Assembly: GCA_017625275.1 (NCBI GenBank)
Contig: JAGALI010000026.1
Location: 1-11,272, forward strand
Reading direction: 5' to 3'
DNA: 11,272 nt
Source of the DNA: Clostridia bacterium
GTDB taxonomy: Bacteria > Bacillota > Clostridia > Oscillospirales > CAG-272
Shown here: in pieces, positions 1-7,899 of the stretch
How the letters are laid out: every line of letters starts with the position of its first letter
Position numbering within the stretch: the stretch's first letter is position 1
Notes under the pieces: generated by a model
What the model saw: the letters and a program-made list of their open reading frames with translations, nothing else
Database searches by the model: none
What the model was told of the DNA's origin: nothing
Translations under genes and position numbers: made by a program

Positions 1-654
1 CACATTATATACATCATCAATAAGGTTTTTTCCGTGTAATACTATTTTTGAGCCATAATCTCCAAAAGGTAAATAAGGCACAAAAGCCTCGCCCTTTGTG
101 AGCATTGTTTTCTCTGCGAACTTACCTTGTGTTATTCTTATATACTTTGCATTTTCTGGAACGGTAAATGTAGTTGTATGTTGTCCTTTTTGAGTTCTAG
201 AAAGAACAAACAATACAGAAATCAAAGTTTTGCTTTCATCATAACAAGCACATCTATCATACTGTGCTTGTGCTGAATTTGCATCAAATATAGTAAATGT
301 ATTATAAACATCACTTAATCTATAAGTAGTGCTCGGCTCAATCTCTATATAATCCGACAAGCGTTGGTAAGAGTTATTACCTTCTACGCCATCGGCAGAT
401 ATTTCTTTGCCTACTGTGACTGTGCTTTCATCAAACAAGTTTGTACTTTTTTGATTTGCATTTTTAATAGGAATATATGCTTCAGGTGTTGGAGTTCCGT
501 CTTGTGTTGTTTTACCAACAATTTCAAGCATTTTTATTGGCACTCCTGCACTGTCATCAATTAACACAGAGCTTGTTCCGCTTACACTTTTTTGCGTACC
601 TCTTATGTAGTGCTTTTTCATCAAGCGACGTCTGTTTCTTTCAAAATACTTCAC
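1..654 (-). CDS. Phage tail / receptor-binding-type structural protein, 3' end beyond left edge
   Basis: The frame is open from a GTG at 652-654 to the window edge, giving 218 residues with the C-terminus missing. After a basic N-terminus (residues 1-20) comes QDGTPTPE (51-58), a motif I know from tail and adhesion proteins of Bacillota phages. A beta-rich module follows, starting with NLFDE (72-76) and including YIEIEPSTTYRL (102-113) and FTVPENAKYIRI (163-174). This resembles the jelly-roll, carbohydrate-binding-like modules of such proteins. A second GKNLID (208-213) near the edge may open another module. The GTG overlaps the TGA of the upstream fibre gene by 4 bp (GTGA), which suggests translational coupling. 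An in-frame ATG at codon 12 (619-621) is possible but has no clear Shine-Dalgarno. Tail or adhesion role: fairly likely. Exact function and ligand: unknown. Confidence 0.75.
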   Translation of the reverse strand, partial: MKYFERNRRRLMKKHYIRGTQKSVSGTSSVLIDDSAGVPIKMLEIVGKTTQDGTPTPEAYIPIKNANQKSTNLFDESTVTVGKEISADGVEGNNSYQRLSDYIEIEPSTTYRLSDVYNTFTIFDANSAQAQYDRCACYDESKTLISVLFVLSRTQKGQHTTTFTVPENAKYIRITQGKFAEKTMLTKGEAFVPYLPFGDYGSKIVLHGKNLIDDVYNV

Positions 655-2111
655 TCAATCACCTCATAGTCATTAGCTCCAACCTTAGCCACCAAAACGC
701 CCATAACATTTTTAATGTTAATTTCATAAAGTCGATTTGAAACAGGATATAGTCTTCCATCAAGTGTGTCGTCGCCCTGGAATAAAATCTCGCTTGGTGC
801 ATCAAACGAGGTTGGTGTTTCACCAGCATAAAAATTAAATATGCAGCAATATAAAGGCCCAGTCTCTTCTGGTAATTCCACAGTCAATTCTAATCGCTGT
901 CCAAGATCGTATTCTGCGTAATCTTCTAACTCGATAATGTTCGAAGTTTCAGTGTCATAATACGCCATTCGATCATCTTTTTTAGCAATTTCTTCTTCAA
1001 GTGTTTTTGCCTCTTCTTTTGTAGCAACGTTCTCTTCAATATAACTTCCTAATTCAGTTAAGGAATCTTCATTGCTAGAAAGCCTTTCTTCTAAATTTTG
1101 CACGTCTTCTTCGCGCGCAAAACCACTTGTATCCATTCCACTTTCTACTGTTACGAAACGCATGTTTCCTATCAAATAGCTCTTTCCTGGGGCTGGATCT
1201 ATATCAAGTTCGTTAAAATAAGCATCATCTTTAGGTATTATATAATCATCAAGTTCTGAATCAAAAATTACTTCTTTTGCAAACAATACAAAATCCGGGA
1301 GAAGTTTATCAATGAACACAACTACATCACCCACATTATATTTTTCGGGTTCTTCGTAAGCGCATTTTACAAATTCCTCAAATTTTTGCATTGGATGGAC
1401 CTTGCTTTTACCAGCAGCTAAGTTGTAGGCTTCTTGAGCCTTTTCAAGAGCTGTTGTAATAGTTGCTCTTATATCAGCATGAGAATTAAATGAAGTGTTG
1501 TGCTCCAGAACCTTTTCTTCGGCATGCTTTTTTGCTTGAGCCGTTCCAACAGTCGAAGCTTCCTTTGCCTCTTCAACTTTGCCCAATATTTCTTTGTGAG
1601 AAACAATGTTGCCATCTGCATCTTTGGAGTTTGATGAACACATTTCTGCGTTTTGATTGACTATATTAGTTAAATCAACAATCATACCATTGTTGATACT
1701 AATATACTCGTCATTTGAACTTGTTTTAGCGTCAATATCAAACAATAAAGACTGTAGTGATTGTGGTACCACAGCTCCTTGATTTTTAAAAGCTTTTAAA
1801 TGGTTAGCTATTTCTCCATTTGCGAATAAATTCAAAAAATCAAGTAAGCTATACTCACCTTCTTTTTCAAAAATTGTTTTTGGTATTGCTATGTATTCAC
1901 AAGCATTTTCTTTGCCTAGTTTGTCAACTAAATCGTTTAATCTTGTTGACAAAAGAATGCCTAGCTTGTCAAACCATGCTTTCAATTCGGCAGCTGAAAG
2001 GCCCGAATTGCCATATTGAGCAGAATGCGAATTAGGCCTAGTAGCGAGAGCGGAAACGCCTTTTGTTTTTAACTCCGCCTCTGTAATTTTAGATACTCTT
2101 TTTAAAGACAT
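651..2111 (-). CDS. Tail fibre-like / host-attachment protein (486 aa)
   Basis: Probable virion fibre. The N-terminal region contains GLSAAELKAWFDKL (37-50), a motif I recall from phage fibre and structural proteins that may mark the attachment end. A helical stretch (about 165-235) carries HNTSFNSHADIR (204-215), an H-N...H-x-D-I-R pattern seen in fibre shafts. A second heptad-like coiled coil spans about 335-380. The C-terminal domain (about 398-486) is beta-rich, with GETPTSF (430-436) and FQGDD (444-448), like C-terminal modules of Bacillota phage fibres. The start is supported by AGGAGG 4 nt before the ATG; only 8 bp separate it from the nozzle gene. Its stop overlaps the next gene's start. 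A head fibre is an alternative, but its place after the nozzle favours the tail. Confidence 0.72.
   Translation of the reverse strand: MSLKRVSKITEAELKTKGVSALATRPNSHSAQYGNSGLSAAELKAWFDKLGILLSTRLNDLVDKLGKENACEYIAIPKTIFEKEGEYSLLDFLNLFANGEIANHLKAFKNQGAVVPQSLQSLLFDIDAKTSSNDEYISINNGMIVDLTNIVNQNAEMCSSNSKDADGNIVSHKEILGKVEEAKEASTVGTAQAKKHAEEKVLEHNTSFNSHADIRATITTALEKAQEAYNLAAGKSKVHPMQKFEEFVKCAYEEPEKYNVGDVVVFIDKLLPDFVLFAKEVIFDSELDDYIIPKDDAYFNELDIDPAPGKSYLIGNMRFVTVESGMDTSGFAREEDVQNLEERLSSNEDSLTELGSYIEENVATKEEAKTLEEEIAKKDDRMAYYDTETSNIIELEDYAEYDLGQRLELTVELPEETGPLYCCIFNFYAGETPTSFDAPSEILFQGDDTLDGRLYPVSNRLYEINIKNVMGVLVAKVGANDYEVIE
660..665 (-). promoter_or_regulatory. Ribosome-binding site selecting the GTG start at 654
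   Basis: On the minus strand GAGGTG lies 5 nt before the GTG at 652-654, inside the last codons of the upstream fibre gene. The later in-frame ATG at 619-621 has no comparable site. This supports the GTG start and reading by ribosomes that finish the fibre gene. Confidence 0.55.
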
Positions 2112-2119
2112 TTTTCCTC

Positions 2120-4669
2120 CTATCCTTTGAATCTGCCAACAATGTTATATCTGTATGCTATATAGTAAAGAGCAAATGGCTTTAGGTATTCATCCGAATA
2201 AACAAAATACTGTTTTTCTATCCATTGTTTTTCCTTTTCCTTAATTGCAAACAATGTTTGATCTGTTGTGTTGAAGGAAAGGTCTGAAAAATCCACATTG
2301 CTGAAATCAAATACCGTGTTATTGATTCTTCCTATCTGCTTGTATGGATTCTTATTTGTTCTAACCTTCACTTTAGCAGCCGATGCTCTAAATGCTTTCG
2401 TCTTTATCACAGTAGATTTTTTTACAGTGTTTTTTGTGAGATGAGGGATACCACAGCAGTCCATTTTTGTAGCACATCCGCAAAAAATGGTCCTATTGTT
2501 AAATGAATACCATTCGGAACCTATTACTCCAAACGAATCTCTTTTGTCGAAGTTAAAGATACAAACATACCCGTTCTCAGTCCCGAACAAGATGTTTCCG
2601 TCTATGACTTTCAAAATTGTTGCCTTTTTGAATTGACCACCAATTAAACTTCCACTTTTGCTACACAAAAGAGCCTTGTTGTCTTTTATTATGTAATCAA
2701 CACTTATATCTTTCGTTTCTCCATCGATATCAAGTGTTATGATAGTATTTAGGACATTTTCTAAAGGATTCCCTTCGACACCTGGTGAATTTGCCACAGT
2801 TCCACGCAAATCCTCGTAAACAGCCTCATATTCGTTATAAACCTCATCAGCAAGAACTAACGGATATTCCGTCCCATCTACTGTTACTGTTTTACCAAGC
2901 AATTCATCATAATACAATGATTCTGTATATTTGAATTCTGGATATTGATTTTCATATATACCGATATCTTCAAGATAATACCATTCATATTGAATGTTCC
3001 CAATATTATCGGTGTACTTTTGGCGGCTATCCGCCATAAATATTTTTCCGTCAACTAGCAAAAGCAAATACCCGTTCCATTCTTCAAGAACAGCATTTGC
3101 TAAATCCGAATTAACAAGCTTTGCATCAACCATGCTCGAACGGTGCTCTATTGCTCTTTCGTATCGTGCCGAGAGTTGACCTATCGCTTCAAGTCCCAAA
3201 TGAGAAACAAAGACAGGATCGTCTAGAAAATTTGTGCAAGCTCCTAGACACCCGATGCCGTTCAATCCTTGTGTGCTTGGATAATCGACAGGATAAATGT
3301 CGTTATTTGACTCTCTCCTAGTATGATAAAAAACACACCCTTCTTGCGAAGAATCTTCTTTCAAAACCATTAATGTGTCCGCTACAGGTATCATTCCTGT
3401 TATTTTGGAAATTCCAACACCATCTTGCTTGTAATTCAGAATTCCCCAGTATGATGGATCTATATACCCGGTTTTGTTATTATTAGAACAAAAGAATATA
3501 TGATTAGGACAAGCAGGGTTTCCAGAAAGGAAAACCCTGTTGTCAAACACCGTTGCTATCGTACATTTTCTTATTAAATCAATTGAAGAAATAGGCTCGT
3601 TTACGCCCTGTAGACTGGTTATTTCCTTACTCGCAGTTATTTCAAGACAATCCGTCCCTTCTGGCAAACCCATTTCTTCTGGCTTTTTGGGAGCTTCCCC
3701 AAAAACCACTTTCCCGAGTGCCCTATCAAAAGAGTAAGGAATTTTTTCACCAGCAAGCCTAACTTCATATATTTGCATAAGTTCTTTTTCACTAAGGTAA
3801 AATTCCGTTGTAACCCCATCTGGAACAAAGGTGTTTTTAAAAAGGATGCTTAGCAAATTTCTCTGCTCATATTCTTTTCCATTATCGGCATTTTCACCAG
3901 CGGGAATTATATATCTGTAAGTTGTGGGAATATATCCTTCAACAGATTTCACAGTTTCGCCATCATATACCAAATAATTCTTTCCATCAATGATATAAAG
4001 CTTGTTATTGAAAACAAAAGAAGTGCTTTTTGCCATGTTCATTCCATTGAACAATACTGATGCTTGACTATAAATAGCCTCGATGTAATCAACCTCAACT
4101 ACATCCCCGCTAGAATAGCTGGAACTGCTTAATGTTAACACATTTCCTTTTAATGAAAATATTTCGTCACTGATGGTAACTCCATCAACCATAACCATAA
4201 TTGATGAAGGTACGGATGGAAGCTCTATTGTGTAATGATATAATCCATCAACAGAATCATCTTTTACGCCCGCTTTTAGAGTTGCTGTAAAACTCATTTT
4301 GTTTTGGTTTTTAGAAGGAAACACACTGCTGGGATAATTAATCCACCAATACAGCTTGTCGTAATAATGAACCAAAACCTCTTTTTTCTTTTTTTCATTA
4401 ACTTTATACTCAAAACAATGAATTCCAAAAATGTTGTTTCTTTCTGGGAATTCTATTCCTATTCTAAAGCCTGGTATCGTTTCAATAGCTTGTCCCTCTC
4501 CTGTTTGATAATCTTTATACATATTAACAGCATAAGCAAATCTATTTTCATCAACTTGTGTGTGGTCGTTTGAAAAATCCACACCTCTAAAGGCGGAATA
4601 GCATTTGTTATATGTGTCTCTTTGCCCAAGAAGATTCTTTTCTTTCTTGTATGTCATAAAGGTCACCAT
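2120..4669 (-). CDS. Tail nozzle / tail stabilisation protein, podovirus type (849 aa)
   Basis: Probable distal tail-tube (nozzle) protein, comparable in role to T7 gp12 or P22 gp10, which seal and extend the short tail below the connector. Near the N-terminus are FRGVDFS (27-33) and NMYKDYQTGEGQAIETIPGFR (49-69), a signature I recall from such proteins of Bacillota phages. Repeated beta-strand and turn segments run through about 75-570, including NRVFLSGNPACPN (377-389), as expected for a beta-propeller-like body. CATKMDCCGIPHLTK (732-746) follows, then a Lys-rich stretch to about 775. Two starts are possible. The ATG at 4667-4669 overlaps the connector stop by 7 bp but has no clear Shine-Dalgarno. 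The ATG at codon 5 (4655-4657) has GGTGA 5 nt upstream, made partly from that stop. The family call is from memory of sequence patterns. Confidence 0.75.
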   Translation of the reverse strand: MVTFMTYKKEKNLLGQRDTYNKCYSAFRGVDFSNDHTQVDENRFAYAVNMYKDYQTGEGQAIETIPGFRIGIEFPERNNIFGIHCFEYKVNEKKKKEVLVHYYDKLYWWINYPSSVFPSKNQNKMSFTATLKAGVKDDSVDGLYHYTIELPSVPSSIMVMVDGVTISDEIFSLKGNVLTLSSSSYSSGDVVEVDYIEAIYSQASVLFNGMNMAKSTSFVFNNKLYIIDGKNYLVYDGETVKSVEGYIPTTYRYIIPAGENADNGKEYEQRNLLSILFKNTFVPDGVTTEFYLSEKELMQIYEVRLAGEKIPYSFDRALGKVVFGEAPKKPEEMGLPEGTDCLEITASKEITSLQGVNEPISSIDLIRKCTIATVFDNRVFLSGNPACPNHIFFCSNNNKTGYIDPSYWGILNYKQDGVGISKITGMIPVADTLMVLKEDSSQEGCVFYHTRRESNNDIYPVDYPSTQGLNGIGCLGACTNFLDDPVFVSHLGLEAIGQLSARYERAIEHRSSMVDAKLVNSDLANAVLEEWNGYLLLLVDGKIFMADSRQKYTDNIGNIQYEWYYLEDIGIYENQYPEFKYTESLYYDELLGKTVTVDGTEYPLVLADEVYNEYEAVYEDLRGTVANSPGVEGNPLENVLNTIITLDIDGETKDISVDYIIKDNKALLCSKSGSLIGGQFKKATILKVIDGNILFGTENGYVCIFNFDKRDSFGVIGSEWYSFNNRTIFCGCATKMDCCGIPHLTKNTVKKSTVIKTKAFRASAAKVKVRTNKNPYKQIGRINNTVFDFSNVDFSDLSFNTTDQTLFAIKEKEKQWIEKQYFVYSDEYLKPFALYYIAYRYNIVGRFKG

Positions 4670-5571
4670 CCATTTTTATTTATTACCAAAACAGGCGTTA
4701 CATCGGTTTTTTTAAGTTCTATGATAGCGGCTCGCTCTCTGTACAGAGACAGATAATACTCTGCTTTTTGTGGTTCATCGTCCGCCCAAACATATGAAGC
4801 AACCAAGTTAGGGAGCAACGAACAAAGCTCGTCATCAAGATCTATTACGGTTTTATCTTCTTGAACATTTTCTGCGAAGGTAGGAAGATTGGGTTTACTC
4901 TTATAGGATATTTTGAATATTCCAGCAAGAGTATTAGAAAGACATATTTTTTGATTAGACTCAACAAAATAATCCGTAGAAAGTGTCTTGTTGTCTTCGC
5001 TTGAGATGGGGGGATTGGCAAATTCGATGAAATCGCTAACCAAATCTCCCATATCATATGTTATAAAGCGAGAGTATGGTGGAATCTTTTCTTCTTGAGA
5101 GCTTCTCAATTCTCCGTAAATTGCAACGTTTTTCACAGAGTATACATATTGACCTGTGAAACGCAAGCGAACCGGAGAATTAAAAAACTCACCGTCTGAT
5201 TTTATAAAGCCTTTTTTAGAAACAAAACCAAGCTCAGACTTCCAATTTATTTGATCTATCATTCTCCATTTCTTTTGAACATCATCATACATTTCTATGT
5301 ATGCTATTCCTTCACCATCAGCTTCAAAATAGTAGGCAACTCCACGCTCAGTTGAATAATATAGGTCATTTATTTTATTTTGAGCTTTAAAGTTTGTGCC
5401 TAACATGTTTGAAATAGGATTATGATTTATCTCGATAACCTTAATAGCTGGTCTTAAAGTGTTTACTTGAAAAAGTGCTCTTTCCAACGCGAAATAAAAA
5501 CGGCTATCACTTTCAAGAGATTCCTCGAATCCAAGCTGAGCCACATGGCTATATAATTCACTTACAGTCAT
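4663..5571 (-). CDS. Head-tail connector / adaptor protein with inserted beta domain (302 aa)
   Basis: Probable adaptor between portal and tail nozzle, comparable to the T7 gp11 or P22 gp4 position. A helical N-terminus (about 1-45, with FYFALERALFQVN at 25-37) and a helical C-terminal part (about 244-290, LLPNLVASYVWADDEPQKAE at 252-271, then YYLSLYRERAA) look like the two halves of a connector helical bundle. Between them lies a beta-rich insert of about 100 residues (65-160) with VAYYFEADGEGIAYIEM (78-94) and VRLRFTGQYVYSVKNVAIY (134-152). The start has AAGGAG about 7 nt upstream, and the capsid gene ends 24 bp before. The end overlaps the nozzle reading frame. The adaptor call rests on order (capsid, this gene, nozzle), size and C-terminal helix pattern. 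A tail-completion protein is the main alternative. Confidence 0.62.
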   Translation of the reverse strand: MTVSELYSHVAQLGFEESLESDSRFYFALERALFQVNTLRPAIKVIEINHNPISNMLGTNFKAQNKINDLYYSTERGVAYYFEADGEGIAYIEMYDDVQKKWRMIDQINWKSELGFVSKKGFIKSDGEFFNSPVRLRFTGQYVYSVKNVAIYGELRSSQEEKIPPYSRFITYDMGDLVSDFIEFANPPISSEDNKTLSTDYFVESNQKICLSNTLAGIFKISYKSKPNLPTFAENVQEDKTVIDLDDELCSLLPNLVASYVWADDEPQKAEYYLSLYRERAAIIELKKTDVTPVLVINKNGW

Positions 5572-5595
5572 CGATTCTCTCCTTAAGTTTTAAAA

Positions 5596-6636
5596 TTAAA
5601 GTGCTTCTGCACCTGCCACAGCACTTGAACTGTTAACTGCAAGAGCCATGTGCTTCCATGTGTTGAATCCAACACCAAAACGGCAATAGCCATTCCAGAA
5701 ATAGTTACGTGTGTGCTTGTCAATATCTGTAGTGATATCAAGAGGAACTCGGTTGTAGAACATGTTGCCAAGAAGGTTTTCATTTGCTTCGCTTGACATG
5801 ATCATAAATCTATCGTCTGTGGATTCCCAACCATCAAGAACAACAAGAGTCCAGTTGCCATACTGAGTATTGATATCATTGTTATTGCTACCAACGGATC
5901 TTTCAGTGCCGATAACCTTCTTCATCATGCTTTCCAGCTTTGGTCTGTTGCAAGGGATAATTACAACGTCTGCAACGTATTCCATTACTTCACCATTTTC
6001 GTCCTTGAAGTTTCTCATCTTGTTAGCAAGAACACCGAGTTGCTCTTCAAGCTTAGATGCATCGCTAGTGATATCTCCATAGAAGAAGTTGCATTGTGTC
6101 TTACCCTTCATTTTTGTTGTTGAATAAGGGTGAGACTTGTGGAATAGTGGTAGTTCATCGGAAGTAGTAAGGTCAACTTTTGCCTTATTGAAGGTCATAG
6201 TTGAAGATGTACCATTAATAAGTGCTTGAGCAGCAATCTTTACTCTTGTCTTATAATATGCTCGAACAAACTTCTTAGGTCTGTTTCTCATATTTGCACC
6301 CATACCAAACTTTGCATCATCAGCCATTTTCTTAGTAATGGTGAACTCTTTGCCAAATTCGATATGTTCAATGGTTTTCTTAAATGTACCTTCTACATTA
6401 TCGTTTTCTGCCTCTTGTCCCTCCTTCTTAGCTTGGAAAGTATCAAAGTCAGATTCGCCAATAATTGTTTCGGCATATCTTGATGACTTTTCTACATTGA
6501 AAAGAAGATCAAGAATTGTTTTCTTCTTTTCACAAATATTTGATTCGTTTTCGATTAGAGCCTTTATAGGATGCTCAAATTTACCAAACATTGGGTCGTT
6601 TTTGCCCGACATAGCACTATAAGTAAAATTTGACAT
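5596..6636 (-). CDS. Major capsid protein, HK97-fold type (346 aa)
   Basis: Forms the icosahedral head shell. Length and pattern fit HK97-fold coat proteins, closest in feel to the Mu gpT-like and related Bacillota phage coats. A helical N-terminal arm (1-50) is followed by a strand and spine-helix region with FGKEFTITKKMADDAKFG (94-111) and KKFVRAYYKTRVKIAAQALI (121-140). FHKSHPYSTT (165-174) resembles the LF..HP loop of these coats. VADVVIIPCNRPKLESMM (221-238) and NTQYGNWTLVVLDGW (256-270) fit the A-domain. No N-terminal protease-cleaved domain or neighbouring protease gene is visible; a separate scaffold gene sits just upstream. The start has AAGGAGG about 6 nt before the ATG, matching the high expression expected of a coat protein. 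It is flanked by the decoration and connector genes. Confidence 0.83.
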   Translation of the reverse strand: MSNFTYSAMSGKNDPMFGKFEHPIKALIENESNICEKKKTILDLLFNVEKSSRYAETIIGESDFDTFQAKKEGQEAENDNVEGTFKKTIEHIEFGKEFTITKKMADDAKFGMGANMRNRPKKFVRAYYKTRVKIAAQALINGTSSTMTFNKAKVDLTTSDELPLFHKSHPYSTTKMKGKTQCNFFYGDITSDASKLEEQLGVLANKMRNFKDENGEVMEYVADVVIIPCNRPKLESMMKKVIGTERSVGSNNNDINTQYGNWTLVVLDGWESTDDRFMIMSSEANENLLGNMFYNRVPLDITTDIDKHTRNYFWNGYCRFGVGFNTWKHMALAVNSSSAVAGAEAL

Positions 6637-6651
6637 TTATTTTCCTCCTTC

Positions 6652-7050
6652 TCAAATTCTTACTATGATTTTATCGCCGGCTACAGTTGCGCCGTTTACG
6701 TCTTCTACAGTGATAACTCCATCTGCAGTTGTTGCTGTTACTTGCATTCCGTCTGTGTTAAGAGTTACCTTGTCTCCAACCTTGAGAGAAGTTGGTGCTG
6801 CAGTTACAGGAACCTCGTAAATTTGATTTTTTTCAACTCTTGCTACTGGAATTTCTCTTTTTACAGCTGTTGCACTAAGATCTGCCATAGCAATGAATTG
6901 AGGAGCTGTTGTTGCTCCACACTTTGTTAACACGCCACCAGATAGAACAAGTGCCTCGCCGATTTGTACAGCTTCACTTGCTTTAACATCATGAAAGACA
7001 GGTGATGGCACGTTCATTCTTGCGTTTTCAATTTTTAAAAGTTTAAACAT
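6652..7050 (-). CDS. Capsid decoration / head-stabilising protein (132 aa)
   Basis: A small, almost entirely beta-strand protein with no membrane segment, placed between the scaffold and capsid genes, which is the usual slot for head decoration proteins. IGEALVLSGGVLTKCG (31-46), a mid-region APQFIAMADLSA, LKVGDKVTLNTDGMQVTAT (89-107) and the ending AGDKIIVRI (124-132) resemble small beta-barrel head-decoration proteins (DUF2190-like or gpD-like in role). It would sit on the outer capsid surface and stabilise the expanded shell. The start has AAGGAG about 8 nt upstream. Gaps are 17 bp to the scaffold gene and 15 bp to the capsid gene, so all three are likely co-translated from one message. 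The decoration role is inferred from position and fold pattern; a head-fibre base is an alternative. Confidence 0.68.
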   Translation of the reverse strand: MFKLLKIENARMNVPSPVFHDVKASEAVQIGEALVLSGGVLTKCGATTAPQFIAMADLSATAVKREIPVARVEKNQIYEVPVTAAPTSLKVGDKVTLNTDGMQVTATTADGVITVEDVNGATVAGDKIIVRI

Positions 7051-7067
7051 TGATTTTTCTCCTTGTT

Positions 7068-7865
7068 TTATTTTTTTAGACTATCTTTATAAAGAGCAAG
7101 AATCTCTTTATCGCTCATGCCAGGGAACAAATCTCTCCATTCTGCGAGTTCCTTTTTACTCATCGAAATGCTATTATTTTTCGCTCCCTTTGGCACTGTT
7201 GAGATTAAATGATTTTTATTATTTAGGTTTTGCTGTTTAACAGAACTTGCAACTCCCTCTGCGATAATGCTTGGGTGTGTCGCAGCAAACGCTTCCGCTG
7301 GAGAAAGTCCTAAATCTCTAAATTTTCCAAATTTTTCAAATTCAGGGAAGTCTTTTACGCTGTTAAACTTCTTTGCTACAGGATAAGCTTCTTGAATAGC
7401 TGCTAGGTCATTTGCTATAAGCTTTTCAAATTCCTTTTGATTAAGCAATTTCATAGCTTCTTGCTGCCTTGCCTCTTCAGCCTTCTTTTGCTTGTATTCC
7501 TCAAGAGGAACATTGTCGGTTTCTGCCGCCAACTGCTCAAGGCCAGCAACGACATCATCATTTTTGATGTTCAGCTTGGAAAGAGTTTCTTTTGTTTGAC
7601 TTTCAAGCTTTCTGTATTTTTCTTCCCATTCAGATGGCTTGTTTTCTTCTGGTGTATCTTCTAAGGATTCCTCTTCTCCATCGCCTTCTGGAGAATCTTC
7701 TTCGTCATCCTCATCATCTTCATCCTCTTCGCCATCATCTTCATCGGGAATTACAATATTTCCTTCATCGTCAAATTCGAAATCTTCTTCCAAATCAAGA
7801 TCTTCATCATCAAGCTCTTCTTGTTCAAGCTCCTCCGCTTCCTGTATTTCTTTTTCGTTTTTCAT
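7068..7865 (-). CDS. Capsid scaffold-like protein, hyper-acidic N-terminus (265 aa)
   Basis: Likely internal scaffold that guides coat assembly and then leaves the head. Residues 1-80 are extraordinarily acidic: I count 46 Asp/Glu, with runs such as EEDEDDEDDEED (46-57). A helical and probably coiled-coil middle follows (about 78-160), then LSPAEAFAATHPS (187-199). The ending has a helix-turn-helix look, WRDLFPGMSDKEILALYKDS (243-262), finishing in basic residues. A small C-terminal basic helical hook that binds coat protein is the known pattern of phage scaffolds such as P22 gp8. There is no Ser-His-Asp protease signature, so this seems to be scaffold only and not a protease-scaffold fusion. 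AAGGAG lies 7 nt before the ATG. It sits directly before the decoration and capsid genes, as scaffolds usually do. Confidence 0.75.
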   Translation of the reverse strand: MKNEKEIQEAEELEQEELDDEDLDLEEDFEFDDEGNIVIPDEDDGEEDEDDEDDEEDSPEGDGEEESLEDTPEENKPSEWEEKYRKLESQTKETLSKLNIKNDDVVAGLEQLAAETDNVPLEEYKQKKAEEARQQEAMKLLNQKEFEKLIANDLAAIQEAYPVAKKFNSVKDFPEFEKFGKFRDLGLSPAEAFAATHPSIIAEGVASSVKQQNLNNKNHLISTVPKGAKNNSISMSKKELAEWRDLFPGMSDKEILALYKDSLKK

Positions 7866-7899
7866 AATTTTTCTCCTTGATTTTTTTGAATTTTAACTC

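Noticed and set aside
364..740. Two short plus-strand frames near the left edge
   Set aside because: They oppose the tail protein and fibre genes, are low-complexity in Phe/Cys/Leu, and have no Shine-Dalgarno.
5583..5783. A 66-residue minus-strand frame overlapping the end of the capsid gene
   Set aside because: It is an alternative frame within the capsid gene with no convincing start signal or recognisable pattern.
7592..7896. Plus-strand frames with poly-Ser and His/Leu-rich repeats
   Set aside because: They are antisense readings of the Asp/Glu codon run in the scaffold gene, with no ribosome-binding site supporting them.
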